Below, piece after piece: positions 1 through 10,072 of a DNA stretch of 64,000 nt. The stretch is from Cycas panzhihuaensis (lineage: Eukaryota; Cycadophyta): assembly GCA_023213395.1 (NCBI GenBank), contig CM041465.1, forward strand, positions 177,451,741-177,515,740, given 5' to 3'. A program made the position numbers and the translations under genes. The first letter of the stretch is position 1. Each line of letters starts with the position of its first letter. A model generated the notes under the pieces. The model had not been told where the DNA came from. It ran no database searches and saw only the letters and a program-made list of their open reading frames with translations.

Positions 1-490
1 TTACAAGGTATTAGACATATCATTTTACTAAACCTATCTACAACAACAAAAGATAATCATGTCCCTTCCTAGTCATGGGAAGTCCCCTAAAAATCAATGG
101 AGATACTTTCCCAAGGCCTAGGGAATAGGTAGTGGTGTATACAATCCTAATTTTCTAGAAGAAGGCTTAGAAGTATTACACATTACACATCCTTTTACAT
201 ATTTTTACATCATTTTGCATTTTTGGCCATACAACATATCTTCTCAAGTTTGCTAAAGTATTCTCTATACCAAAGTGACCAGTTACTTTAGAAGTATGGG
301 CTTCTCTAAGCCACTTGATCTTGTCTCCTTTTGATGGAACATAGAGTTGCTCCCCTTTGAAAAGTAGACCATCCTTCCAAGCAAGCGGGAAGGTCTTCCT
401 TCGCTAGGTTTTCTAATTCTTCCTTCAAAGCTTCATCTTCATGGTACAAGTCTTTGTACTCTTCATGATGCATTGGTTCCACCAGCAAAC
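1..490 (-). pseudogene. Ty3/gypsy integrase fragment (element X), cut by window edge
   Basis: Integrase inserts retrotransposon cDNA into the chromosome. Minus-strand translation of about 300 down to 180 gives the zinc-binding module: a His followed by a GHFGIENTLANLRRY-type stretch leading to a Cys pair. Below about 120 the start of the catalytic core is readable (PWESISIDF, then VVVDRFSKM). The first catalytic Asp is in SIDF. Stops and at least one frame change lie between these blocks, and the rest of the core is beyond the left edge. It follows RNase H in Ty3 order (RT-RNaseH-IN). The wording is chromovirus-like, but the clade is not assigned. Confidence 0.8.
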
Positions 491-1012
491 TCATAAGAGA
501 ACTACAAACAAAAGTAGAAGAAGAAGTGGAACAAGGTGGACTAGATAACATATTAGCAATTTTGTTATTAGATCCCTTTTATACTTAATTACAATATTGA
601 ATTGTTGTAAATAACTCATCCACTTCATGTGTCTTGCTTCGTAATTTACTTTGAGTTTGTAAAATTGAAGAGGCTTATGATCGGTATGAACTACAACCTC
701 TTTTCTCGAAAGGTGTATGACCTCCAATGCTTGCATGCTTGATGAAGTGCGAACATTTCTCGATCATATGTTGGGTAGTTCTTCACTTGAGGGGTGAAGA
801 CTTCCCAATGGTAATAGGCTTCCCATCTTGAATAAGGACGACTCCCATCGCATTTCCACTTGCATCGACTTCTACTTCAAAAGGCCTTTACAAATTTGGC
901 ATTGCCAAAACCTAGTTTTCACAAATTTTCTTCTTTAAAAGAAGAAAGGCTTCTTCCTCCTTGGAACCCCAAGTAAACTTTCTACTAGATTTTGTCAATC
1001 CATGGAGAGGTG
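491..1012 (-). pseudogene. Ty3/gypsy RNase H region (element X)
   Basis: RNase H degrades the RNA of the RNA:DNA hybrid. The minus strand shows FEVEVDASGNAMGVVL near 850 (first catalytic Asp), a REMFAL block with the Glu near 740, and HTDHKPLQF at about 680 with the next Asp. These blocks lie in more than one frame, so the domain is broken by indels. It follows the RT ORF directly and precedes integrase. The open stretch at 491-736 is the C-terminal half of this domain, not an independent gene. Confidence 0.8.
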
Positions 1013-1990
1013 TCAGAACTGTGAGAAATGAAGAATGAACTTTCTCAAGTATTGACAAGCTCCTAAAAAACTTCTCACCTCTGTGATATTTGTTGGCCTA
1101 GGCCATTTGAGGATGGCTTGAGTCTTGAGTGGATCAATGCTCAACTTTCCTCCTCCAACCACAAAGCCTAAGAAGATTAAGTTCTCCTTGCCAAATTCAC
1201 ACTTCTTCATATTAAGCTTCAAATGATGCTTAGCCATAGTCTTTAAAACTTCTTCTATGTGCTGCAAATGTTCCTCCCATGTGTTGCTGAAAATCAAAAT
1301 GTCATCAAGATAGACAACAACATAATTATCTAAGTAAGGCCTTAATATTTCATTCATTAGCCTCATGAATGTTGCAGGAGCATTACATAATCCGAAAGGC
1401 ATAACCATCCATTCAAAGAGTCCTTGCTTTGTTTTGAAGGCCGTCTTCCATGTGTCCTCCTCCTTGACCCTAACTTGGTGATAACCACTTTTTAAATCCA
1501 ATTTAGTGAAATAACAAGCATGTTGAATTTGATCAAGCAAATCATCTATACGAGGCAAAGGGTAGCGATTTTTAATTGTAATTTTATTCAAAGCATGAAA
1601 ATCTATACACATTCTCCATCCTCCATCCTTCTTAGGCACCAAGACAATTGGTGACCCACAAGGTGAACATGAAGGTCTTATGACCCCTTGATCAAGCAAC
1701 TCCTCAACTTGCCTCTTTATCTCATTATTTTCTACAATGGAGTGCCTATACAAAGCAACATTAGGTAATGGTGCATCTCCTATAAGAGTGATTTCATGCT
1801 CTATCTTTCTCTTTGGTGGAAGCCCATCAACATGTTGAAATAGAATATCATACCTTGTCTTTAACTCCTCAACTTGTTGCATTTGTTTAGGTGATATAAG
1901 AAGAGTGTGACTAGAAGGACCTTCTTCATCTCTTGGCTCTTCTTTTCTCCTTACCATTAAGATGACAAATTTACCACATGCATTGATCAT
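1013..1990 (-). CDS. Ty3/gypsy reverse transcriptase (element X)
   Basis: A 325-residue open frame. It contains the Ty3 connector (GDGLPPKR-like text near residue 57), then RT: SPIVLVPKKDGGWRMCIDF, LDLKSGYHQVRV, MPFGLCNAPATFMRLMN, the catalytic box YLDDILIF and FLGF. All three catalytic Asp positions (LDLKSGY and the DD pair) are kept. The ORF ends inside the RT/RNase H connector at HFSQF, probably by a frameshift. Its ATG overlaps the stop of the upstream gag-protease ORF as ATGA, in the -1 frame. It is most likely the pol part of a former gag-pol polyprotein. It is unusually intact for this window. Confidence 0.9.
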   Translation of the reverse strand: MINACGKFVILMVRRKEEPRDEEGPSSHTLLISPKQMQQVEELKTRYDILFQHVDGLPPKRKIEHEITLIGDAPLPNVALYRHSIVENNEIKRQVEELLDQGVIRPSCSPCGSPIVLVPKKDGGWRMCIDFHALNKITIKNRYPLPRIDDLLDQIQHACYFTKLDLKSGYHQVRVKEEDTWKTAFKTKQGLFEWMVMPFGLCNAPATFMRLMNEILRPYLDNYVVVYLDDILIFSNTWEEHLQHIEEVLKTMAKHHLKLNMKKCEFGKENLIFLGFVVGGGKLSIDPLKTQAILKWPRPTNITEVRSFLGACQYLRKFILHFSQF

Positions 1991-3561
1991 CCTTTTGCTT
2001 GAGTAGCTGAAATTAATGCTATCTTATCCAAGTGCTTCTTTGTGGCCTTTATGATGAAGCCCTTGTTATCCTTCATCAATCGATACTTTCTCTCCCTTCG
2101 ATAGAAGAGTGCATCTCGATCCCACAAGTAGGGACTTCCAAGCACAACATGGCATACATCCAGTGGCACCACATCACATATTACCTCATCAACAAAATTA
2201 TTAGTGATGGAAAATTTAAGCGTACATTGCTTTGATATTTGCATTTCCACATCTTTATGGATCCAACCAAGAGGATATGGATGAGGGTGAGGAGTAGTTA
2301 CCAAACCAATGCTCTTTACTAAACTTTCTGAGATCAAATTCTTTTGGCTTCCCGGATCTATAATGGCACCAATCATACTATTTCCCACTTGAAGCTTCAA
2401 GTGAAATAGTTCCTCCCTTGTAGCATCATCTTCATAATTTGTAAGTAGAGTGACCTTCTCTTCTTCTCCTTCACTTTGAATCTCCACCTCAGAAAGTAGT
2501 GTTTTCCTTTTTTCCTTCTTTCTTAATTCCATATCCTTGATATGCTTGACTTTAGTTCGGATGCAACTTCCAACACTTTGCTGTAATATGACCACTAATA
2601 TCACAATGCTCACAATAGTTAGAACTTTTAACAAAATTAGTTCTTTTCTTCTTTCCTTCTTGCCTTTTGATGAGTGCAATTTAGGATTCTTTTCATACTT
2701 ATTAGAAGTAAAAGTAGAATCTTTATACATGAATGTAGATTTCTTACTTTTACTTTCTATTGCCATAGCCATCCTACTTGCTTCTCCAATGGATTGAACC
2801 TTAAAAAGCCTTAGTTCCTTCCTTATGTATTCATGTAATCCTCCAATGAAATTCATAAGAGTGATATGTTCATCCATATTAATACCAAGTAGCATGCCAT
2901 GCCTAAAAAATAAAGAAGTATAGTCTTGGACACTTACACCTCTCCCTTGGCGTAAATATTGCCAAGTGACCCATTGGTCTTCCTCATGACCTATGGGGTA
3001 GAATTGCTTCTTTATTATTTTCTTAAAATCCCTCCATGAAAAAGAAGATACATCATAAGTCTTCAAAAATGCATTCCACCATGTCAATGCATGTTTACAC
3101 ATCTTGAGCCTAGCAAATGAAAGCTTTTGAGCATTACTATAAGCATAGATTGTGAAGTAGGTTTCAAGTTGATCCAACCAATGGTCCAACTTTTCAGCAT
3201 TTACCTCTCCATCATAAGTTGGAATATTCAACTTTGCCTCCACCTTGAAGGGTTGATGAGATGAAGTACCCTTGCTTTCTTCAAAAGAGTGCTTTAAGGT
3301 CTCCTCCTCTTCCTCTTCATGGTCGTGGTCATATGTGGATCCTCCTTCAAATTCCTTCTCTTTGCCTTTTCCTTTGACTAGAGGTAGAAGGTGGGTCATC
3401 ATTTGCATCAAGGCTTTGACGTTCTTCTCAAGCCTTTCAAATCTAATTTCTCCATCTTCTTTTTCAGCCATGGTGCTTGGATTCTTTCTTTGTCTTCTTG
3501 GTGATTGCAACACAAGAAAGTCTTCACCTTTCTCTTTGTATCCTTTCCTTGTTTGTACCAT
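1987..3561 (-). CDS. Ty3/gypsy gag-protease (element X)
   Basis: A 524-residue open frame: basic N-terminus, Glu-rich acidic stretch, then a Retrotrans_gag domain at about residues 110-270 (LDHWLDQLETYF, ALTWWNAFLK, FYPIGHEEDQW, YLRQGRGVSVQDYTSLF). The expected CCHC zinc knuckle is absent in this frame, but a perfect C-x2-C-x4-H-x4-C spacing appears in the neighbouring frame at about 2575-2620. A retropepsin follows: AIIDPGSQKNLISE, with Pro where Asp-Ser/Thr-Gly is expected, and later VVLGSPYLWDRDA. The start is the first ATG after the PBS. Gag would form the particle; the protease is probably inactive because of the DPG change. Confidence 0.88.
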   Translation of the reverse strand: MVQTRKGYKEKGEDFLVLQSPRRQRKNPSTMAEKEDGEIRFERLEKNVKALMQMMTHLLPLVKGKGKEKEFEGGSTYDHDHEEEEEETLKHSFEESKGTSSHQPFKVEAKLNIPTYDGEVNAEKLDHWLDQLETYFTIYAYSNAQKLSFARLKMCKHALTWWNAFLKTYDVSSFSWRDFKKIIKKQFYPIGHEEDQWVTWQYLRQGRGVSVQDYTSLFFRHGMLLGINMDEHITLMNFIGGLHEYIRKELRLFKVQSIGEASRMAMAIESKSKKSTFMYKDSTFTSNKYEKNPKLHSSKGKKERRKELILLKVLTIVSIVILVVILQQSVGSCIRTKVKHIKDMELRKKEKRKTLLSEVEIQSEGEEEKVTLLTNYEDDATREELFHLKLQVGNSMIGAIIDPGSQKNLISESLVKSIGLVTTPHPHPYPLGWIHKDVEMQISKQCTLKFSITNNFVDEVICDVVPLDVCHVVLGSPYLWDRDALFYRRERKYRLMKDNKGFIIKATKKHLDKIALISATQAKG

Positions 3562-3587
3562 TCAAGTCCCTACAACAAAGATCAGAG

Positions 3588-3599
3588 GCTCTGATACCA
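3588..3599 (-). other. Primer binding site of element X (tRNA-iMet type)
   Basis: On the minus strand this reads TGGTATCAGAGC, complementary to the 3' end of plant initiator tRNA-Met. It sits 5 nt inside the LTR edge and just upstream of the gag ATG, so it fixes element orientation as minus. Confidence 0.9.
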
Positions 3600-3968
3600 A
3601 AATATGATCCCAAAAGAGCTTAGTTTGGTGAAGAAATCAATTATCAATCTTTCCTCCTTGAGATCCTGGGAGTTAGTGTAGAAAGCTCAATAACATCAAA
3701 ACAACAATGAGCCCATGAAAGGAAAATTCTACACCAAACCAATTATACTTGACATTGATCCAAAAGTATAAGGAGTAATACTTTTATTAAACCATGAAAA
3801 TCTCCATTTAATGGTGGAGAAATCAACTAGAAAAAGAATGGTAAAATTACAAGGAATAAATGTTACAATTATACCATAAGGGGGACTCCAACCCTCCAAA
3901 TGCTTCTCCAAGGATGCTTCCCAAGTCAAGTCTCCAAGAACCACCTCTCCAACCCGTAGAAGGGCTCA

Positions 3969-3975
3969 ATTTATA
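3969..3975 (-). promoter_or_regulatory. Putative TATA box in the LTR of element X
   Basis: The minus strand reads TATAAATTGAGCCC. It lies about 365 bp before the inner LTR edge, a plausible U3/R position. No other promoter evidence. Confidence 0.4.
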
Positions 3976-4050
3976 GAAAGAAACCTTAATTGCATGTTTA
4001 ACAAGTGGCAATCATGCAAGTATAACCACTAACGACCAGAATGCATGTTG

Positions 4051-4442
4051 TCCAAGTGGCCTTCATACAATTCTTAAAAAGTTACAGTTTGTAACAGATC
4101 TTAACGTACTCCAATTTAGCTCAAATTTGGTACACATATAGGAACGTATGTCCCCTCATCTTCCTCAAATTTGCAGCTCATTTGGATGTCATTTGACTGC
4201 ATTTTTATTCATTTAATAATAATATGTATTTGCTGTTTTTCTGCTGTCCAAGTGGCCTTCATACAATTCTTAAAAGTTGCAGCTTGTAACTAACCTTAAC
4301 GGACTCCAATTCATCTCAAATTTTTTACACGTATAGGAACGCATGTCTCCTCCACTTCCTCAAAATTTTAGCTCATTTTGATGTCATTTGGCCATGTTTC
4401 TATTCATATAATCAAAATATATATTTTCTATTTTTTTCTGTT
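4051..4442 (-). repeat. Two-copy tandem duplication, period 196 bp, in LTR U3
   Basis: The phrase tccaagtggccttcatacaa starts at 4051 and again at 4247. Downstream text (aggaacgYatgtc, tcctcaaa, gatgtcatttg) repeats at the same offset to about 4442. The copies have diverged by scattered substitutions. It lies upstream of the putative TATA box, where LTR enhancers sit. Confidence 0.85.
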
Positions 4443-4659
4443 AACTGTGAGATTAATTTTTATGCAAAGATAAGGCTTGAACTCTAATCAAATGATATTT
4501 TCTGAACCCCACCTTTTGTACACATCTATTGAGATGTGTCTTATCCCTTTAAACAAAATTTCATAGAATTTTGATACCATTTGGCTAAATCTCTTTTAGT
4601 TATGCCAATGCCTAGCATTTTCTGCATCCTGTAAACATATGGTAGATCCTCCTGGATCA

Positions 4660-6168
4660 ACTTGGTCTATATGAGAATCAACTAAAGAGCTCATTTTCAT
4701 TACACTTACATCTAAGAACATTTACAAGTAATCTTATGCATCTTAAGCTTATTAATTCATAAGTTGAAGGAACTTTGTTTACTTAAGGCTACCTCATTAC
4801 TTGAAACTTCATAAGTGCATTATTACATAAGTTACTAGGCATTGTTTTGATCTCTTTAAGCTTTAAGACTTATTTATTCAAGCATATCATTGCATCTTCG
4901 CATATATAACCTTTCATCATAAGGCCTCTTATATTCATTTTATTGGAAAAGATTATAAGTTTTATCCTTATTTCAAAAAATCTTATTAGTTCTAAAGGTT
5001 GATTAGCTACCTTAATTGAAAAGTATTGAAAGATTTAAAGGTTCATCTCCTTGATTAAAAGAGTATTTGAGCATTTGAAAAGATTATCTCCTTGATTTAC
5101 TTACTTCTTATTGATGCATTAAATACATTCTTATTGAAAGTGCATTGAAAGCTATTTAAAATTACTTTTTCATGGAGCTTCTTCTATTTGAAAGATAAAG
5201 TTGCATAAGAAAATCTTGGCCTTATTTCATTGTTAAGTTATCTTTGCATTAAGGCATTCTTTTGAGGAAGCATACATATATTTTTCATCTTTCTTTCTTT
5301 CCAAGTAAGTTATTTTATTATTCAAGAAAAAAATTTCAAAGTTAAGAAAGAATAGTTGCATACTTGCATCCATATTACTTCATTGAAAGGAAATATTTTG
5401 ATCATTGATTTTATTTCTCATAGTGAATTTAATCAAAAGAGTTGATTATCCTTTTATTTGAAATTATGTTTAGTCTTACTTATTTCAAGTTCATTTATTT
5501 TTTGATGTTAAAAGAAATTTTTTATTGTTTAAGTAAGACCACACCTAATATTTATTGTTCTCACATTAAACAAGATAATCACCTGAATTAACCACCCATT
5601 TTTCTAGCCTTGCAAGGGGAACGATTAAGACCCCTAAAGTTACCACTACACACATGCCTTTGGCCTACTTATATTGGATGAGGAATTTCATTGGTTATCA
5701 GGTGTATTAGGTGGTAGGTTGAGGTGTAAAACCTATCTATTTCTAGAGTTTGAAGACTAAGGATAGACTTGGAGAGGGTAAGCACTTTAGTTAGCAAAGC
5801 CATTACTACTAGATCTGTCGCTAGGTATAAGACTAGTAAAGGTAGACACATAAATTAGGGGGGTTTTAGCACCTTCTTAACAACACCTATACTAAGGAAT
5901 ATTGAGCCTAGAGCTCATGTATTGGTATATTGGGTCCCTAGTTTACCACATATGGGTAGGCACCACTAGATAGGATAACAATCGAAGGCTTCCCTTAGAG
6001 ACACTTAGACTTAGAGCCTAGAAACCTTTGTATGGACTAGGACACTTGCTAAACATTTTAGGAAAAGTATAAAACTTTATTCTTTAGGATAATTTTTAAA
6101 CTTTATTTGGATATTGTATCTTTAAGGATATTCTTATCAAAAGACTTATCAAACCTAGTTGATACATA
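4660..6168. other. Noncoding AT-rich stretch; 5' LTR of element A not recognised
   Basis: No open frame with family resemblance on either strand. It holds short dispersed words such as cattgaaag and ttgattaaaag, perhaps a decayed repeat. If element A kept its 5' LTR and PBS they should lie just left of 6169, but I find no match to the 3' end of A near 23563 and no convincing TGGTATCA primer site. Confidence 0.4.
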
Positions 6169-7208
6169 ATGGCATCTAATTTTGGTAATATGATTATCCC
6201 CAAATTTGATTGTTCTAATTTTCTAAATTAGAGTAAGAGGATGAGACCCATCCTCATAGCTAATGAAATGTAGGATATTATGAGAATAGGGTATACCAAA
6301 TTAGGGCAAAACCCAATAGATTCTAAGAATCTAGTATATAAAGCAAATGTTAAGAAAGATAATGAAGCACTTGCATTGATATTCTGTGCACTTGAAGACC
6401 ATATATTTCTAAGAGTAAGTGAATTAGTAACATCCAAAGAGGTTTGGGATACTTTACAATTAATATATGAAGGGGTTGCCTCATTAAAATTGTAAACCCT
6501 AAGAAGCAAATTAAAAAATCTTGGGATGATGCCAAATAAATCTATAACTAATTTTATGATAAAGGTGTAAGATATAGTCAATCAAATGAGATCACTTGGG
6601 GATACATTGACTAAACAAAGACTAGTAAAATGAATCTTTAGATGTGTTAGTATAGTTAATAGATTTGAAATGATAGCTACTAGCATTGGTATATCAAAAG
6701 ACTTGAGTGTATTGAAAATAGAGCAACTAAGTGCCCTCTTGATAGTAAAAGAGGAATAACAAAATACCAATGAATCTCTTGAATATGCTTTTACTACTAA
6801 AGTAAGAATACATTCTAATTCTTAAGCAGGTACCTCTAAGATTAGGGATCAATCCCTAACAGGGAGGAATAGAAACCCTAGATAAGATGTGCATAAAGAA
6901 AGGCAACCTAAATATCAAGATCTACACCAAAGAAGACAAAGAGCTAATCTAAGGAATACTAGCCATGATAGGTACCAAAGGTAAGAGAGAAATCATGGAC
7001 AAGCTAATGTTATCAAAATTTTCAAGGGGATATGCCATCTTAAAGGACCAATCCCACTTATACAAATAACAAACAAAGGGAGACTCAAGCTCCATTCATA
7101 GAAAGAGGGAGACCATCTCATATTAATAGGTCCTATCCTCATAGTAGGAGCCAAAGTTTTGGAAGAAGAGATTCACCTTATTATAAATTTTATAATTGTG
7201 CTGGCCAT
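6169..7208 (+). pseudogene. Copia element A gag
   Basis: Reading from ATG 6169 gives MASNFGNMIIPKFD and then a UBN2/copia gag: ANVKKDNEALALIFCALED, SELVTSKEVWDTLQLIYEGV, and after a stop RSKLKNLGMMPNKSITNFM. In-frame stops occur near 6228, 6270, 6493 and beyond. The zinc knuckle survives only as a remnant (FYNCAGHMEDKW at about 7190-7220, outer Cys residues replaced). The small open frame at 6280-6495 is the middle of this domain. Plus strand, followed by protease. Confidence 0.75.
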
Positions 7209-7556
7209 ATGGAAGATAAATGGCTTAATAAATATGGTCCACTAAATAAGAGAAGTACTAATACTGTTTTAGAAGCAAGGAAAAATAATTGTCCTTTTCT
7301 ATCTAGTTTTATTACTCATGAAGATGAAGATGATAGTTTATACATTGATTCAGGTTATTCCACTTACATGACACATAAAGAATATTTATTTAGTACTTTG
7401 GACAGAACTAAAAAGGGATTAATTATGTTTGGTGATGATGCCTCCTATGGTTCCATTGGAAGAGGCAATATAGTGTTACAAATAGAACTAAGAAACACTG
7501 GACACCTTGATGATATACTTATGTGTCAATCCTTAAGAAGAACCTTCTATTTGTAG
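7209..7556 (+). pseudogene. Copia element A protease region
   Basis: Open for 115 residues. It carries LYIDSGYSTYMTHKEYLFSTLD, a copia aspartic protease with the Asp-Ser-Gly active site intact, followed by the LGDD-like segment (MFGDDASYGSIGRGNI). It cleaves the polyprotein in living elements. The frame ends at a TAG before the gag-pre-integrase segment. Confidence 0.75.
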
Positions 7557-7564
7557 GATAGATA

Positions 7565-7908
7565 ATGGGCCAAGGTTACAAGGTAATATTTGATACTGGA
7601 GAATATATTATTAAAGATAAAAGAAGAAACAAGGTAGTTATAGATAAGGGCAAAATAACTAAGGATAAACTTTTCAAACTAGTCCTTACTCCTTCTGATA
7701 ATTATGCTTTGAAAACATCAATAAAGCTTGACAACGGCATGTGGCATAAGAGATTTGGCCACTTCAGTTATAGAAGTTTATCACTAATAAAGAGGATAGA
7801 TATGGTAGATGGGTTACCATATATTAACGTGGATAAAAATATTTGTGAAGGATGCCTTCTTAGAAAATAACTTAGGGAAAGTTTTCCAGACAATAATTAT
7901 AGAGCCAA
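7565..7908 (+). pseudogene. Copia element A gag-pre-integrase, interrupted by element C
   Basis: It shows MWHKRFGHFSYRSLSLI and ICEGCLLRK, the HHCC zinc-binding arm ahead of copia integrase, then a TAA at 7868. Coding similarity resumes at 21060 with the integrase core (YIDICGPMD). The reading Arg-Ala-Asn-Arg-Pro-Leu is continuous across the insertion once one target-site copy is ignored, showing that element C landed here. Confidence 0.8.
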
Positions 7909-7913
7909 TGGAC
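7909..7913. other. Left target-site duplication of element C (tggac)
   Basis: It matches tagac at 21060-21064 with one substitution, directly flanking the two LTR ends of C. Confidence 0.7.
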
Positions 7914-7975
7914 TAAAACGAGTTAATGTCACAAGGTCATTACATTAGTTGATTATTTCTAAAAAGGGCCTTAAG
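7914..7975 (+). repeat. 5' LTR of element C, left portion
   Basis: It matches 20762-20823 with 7 differences in 62 bp. It begins TA where the 3' copy has TG. The remainder of this LTR resumes at 13236 after element B. Confidence 0.88.
7971..7975. other. Left target-site duplication of element B (ttaag)
   Basis: Perfect match to ttaag at 13231-13235. The uninterrupted 3' LTR of C has a single ttaag at this place (20819-20823), which confirms the duplication. Confidence 0.92.
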
Positions 7976-8182
7976 TGTAGAAAGGATTTTGTCATGTGTC
8001 TTTATTGATCATTTAAAAATGTATAAATATAATTTGAAGTGTACGGGACAAATGGAATCACTTAATGAGATTGTGCCACTTGTCATTCTGGAAGAGAAAG
8101 GAGACAATGATATATGACCCTTAGAAGAAACTTTAGACATCCTAGATAAAACATTACTCTAGATAAAACATTACCTTTTACA
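7976..8182 (-). repeat. 3' LTR of element B
   Basis: 207 bp, starts TGTAGAAAGG and ends TTTTACA in plus orientation. Next to it (8183-8198) the minus strand reads a purine run aagaggggg, the polypurine tract. Confidence 0.92.
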
Positions 8183-8199
8183 CCCCCTCTTAATGTTTT

Positions 8200-8977
8200 A
8201 TCTGTTTTAATCCTAAATGATTTCTAAAACCAACAAATTTTTCTTTACTAAGGGGTTTGGTGAAGACATTAGCATTTTGCTTTTTTGACATACAATATAG
8301 GAGCTCAACTTCTTTGTTCTATACTTTTTCCCTAATGAAATGGTGATGTGCTTCTATATGCTTGGTTCTTATATGAAGCACTAGATTCTTGGTCATTTTG
8401 ATGGTACTTTAATTATCACAGAATAATTAAGCAGGTACTGTTTGTTCTTATCCAAGATCCTTAAGAAGTTATCTGATCCAAATTCCTTCACATACTGCAT
8501 TGACTGCTAATTTATACTCAGCCTCTGTTGAAAACAAAGAAACTGTGTGTTGCTTTTTACTACTCTAGGAAATTAAGGATGTTCATAAAAAGAAGTAATA
8601 TCTTGATGTTGATTTTCTTTCTGTTATATCTCTAGCCCAGTTAGAGCTACAAAAACCTATTAGCTGCATATTATTATTTTTTTTGTATTCTAATGGAAGA
8701 TGTATGGTTCCTTTTAGATACCGCAAGATTCTTTTTGTAGCATTCCAGTGAGGTATTTTGGGATTTTCCATAAATCTGGAAACTACACTGACTACATAGG
8801 AAATGTTTAGTCGTGTAGTTGTAAGATAAATTAGACTTCCAATCAGTTGCCTATACAGTGTTGTATCAACTGATTGTGCCTCTTGTTTAGTGTTTAATAC
8901 ACATCTAGTTTCTATTGGAGTGGTGACACTATTGCAATTTTTCATATTAAACTTGTTTAATAACTTTTTAACATATT
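8200..8977 (-). pseudogene. Element B RT C-terminus and RNase H
   Basis: The longest open part, 8583-8945, reads TTPIETRCVLNTKQ, TTLYRQLIGSLIYLTTTRLNISYVVSVVSRFME, WNATKRILRYLKGT, IGFCSSNWARDITERKSTS. This is the connector and start of copia RNase H, but the DSDWAGD motif has become SSNWARD, losing catalytic acids. After a frameshift, AEYKLAVNAVCEGIWIR (about 8500) and the C-terminal tail (FTKPL-like, about 8260) follow with stops. RNase H would degrade the RNA template. Confidence 0.8.
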
Positions 8978-9760
8978 TTAACTGAGATAAAATAATAGAA
9001 TTATTGTTTTGTTTAATTTTAACCTGAGATAATAGTGCAACATTCCAAGATCTGTCATTTTAAATACTTTTTCAAATCTCTTCTTGATGAATACAATCGA
9101 GTCTTCATCATCCCCTGTGATTAGCATGTCATTCACACATACTGCTATGATAGATGTTAATCCTTGATTAAATTTCACATACAATATATGATCTGACTCA
9201 CACATGTGGAAGCTATTTTGAGTTAGATATGCATCCAGCTTGACATACCAAGCTCTTGGTGCTTGTTTGACCCCATATAAAGCCTTTTTTAGTTTGCAGA
9301 CCATATTTTCTTATCTTGACTTTATGTATCCTTCAGGATGATACATATGCACTTCTTCTTGTAGATCTCCATTTAGGAAGGCACTCTTAACATCCATCTG
9401 GTAAATCTTCCATCCTTTCTGAGCTGCAATTATAATTACCATTCTCATAGTATTCAACATGGCTACCAGTGAGAACATTTCTTCATAATTAACTCTAGTT
9501 GTTTGTGTGTAGCCTTTTGCTACCAGTCTTGCCTTTTATTTCTTGATTTCACCATTTGGTTTTTCTTTCACTTTATATACCCATTTACAGTTTATAATGG
9601 GTTTATCCTTAGGCAATGTTACTAGATCCCATGTTTTCTTTTTATAAATGGCCTTCATCTCTGAATCCATTACTACTCTCTAAGATAGAAAGTTGCTTGC
9701 CTCTATGTAAGTATTTGGTTAAATAGTGCATATTGGAGCTTGTGGTTTCTTAGACCTTGT
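8978..9760 (-). pseudogene. Element B reverse transcriptase
   Basis: Segments in order: WVYKVKEKPNGEIKK, KARLVAKGYTQT, GWKIYQMDVKSAFLNGDLQEE, CKLKKALYGVKQAPRAWYVKLD, then the catalytic box as CVNDMLITGDD. The first Asp of the copia YVDD box is Asn here, predicted to abolish polymerisation. The Gln in GVKQAP is intact, unlike in several other elements of the window. In-frame stops lie upstream of 9304, and the frame is lost near 8978. Confidence 0.82.
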
Positions 9761-10072
9761 TCGATTCTCAAATACTTCCTCTCTTGTCTCTTTAAGGGTT
9801 TTGAGATACCACGTTGGTAATCTTTTAGAGATTTGTTCCTATGATTATCTTGTTTCTTCACCTTCTTAATGTAAGTCTAAACCACTATCTTGTTGAGTAT
9901 CAGATCGATGAGTAATGGAGTCACTTGTTTATTGTGTATTAGATGATTCCTCATCTGAATTATTACTTTTTGTTACAACACTATCAGATGTGATACCTGA
10001 TTTATCTTTTGGCTAACTTCTCTTTGGGCTTTGATCACTAACATTTATATCTTGATGATTAGCTTCTGTGAG

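Larger units (their letters stand above)
3605..4659 (-). repeat. 5' LTR of gypsy element X
   Basis: In plus orientation the block begins TGATCC and ends GGATCA, a 6-bp terminal inverted repeat of the TG...CA type, and it abuts the PBS. The partner LTR lies outside the window, so length (1055 bp) rests on these termini alone. A TATAAAT box is at 3969-3975 on the minus strand. Upstream of it is a 196-bp tandem duplication. The ORF at 3729-3944 is not supported as a gene. Confidence 0.65.

Noticed and set aside
2537-3607. Plus-strand Leu/Ser-rich frames opposite gag of X
   Set aside because: Composition typical of antisense shadows of a Glu/Lys-rich gag.
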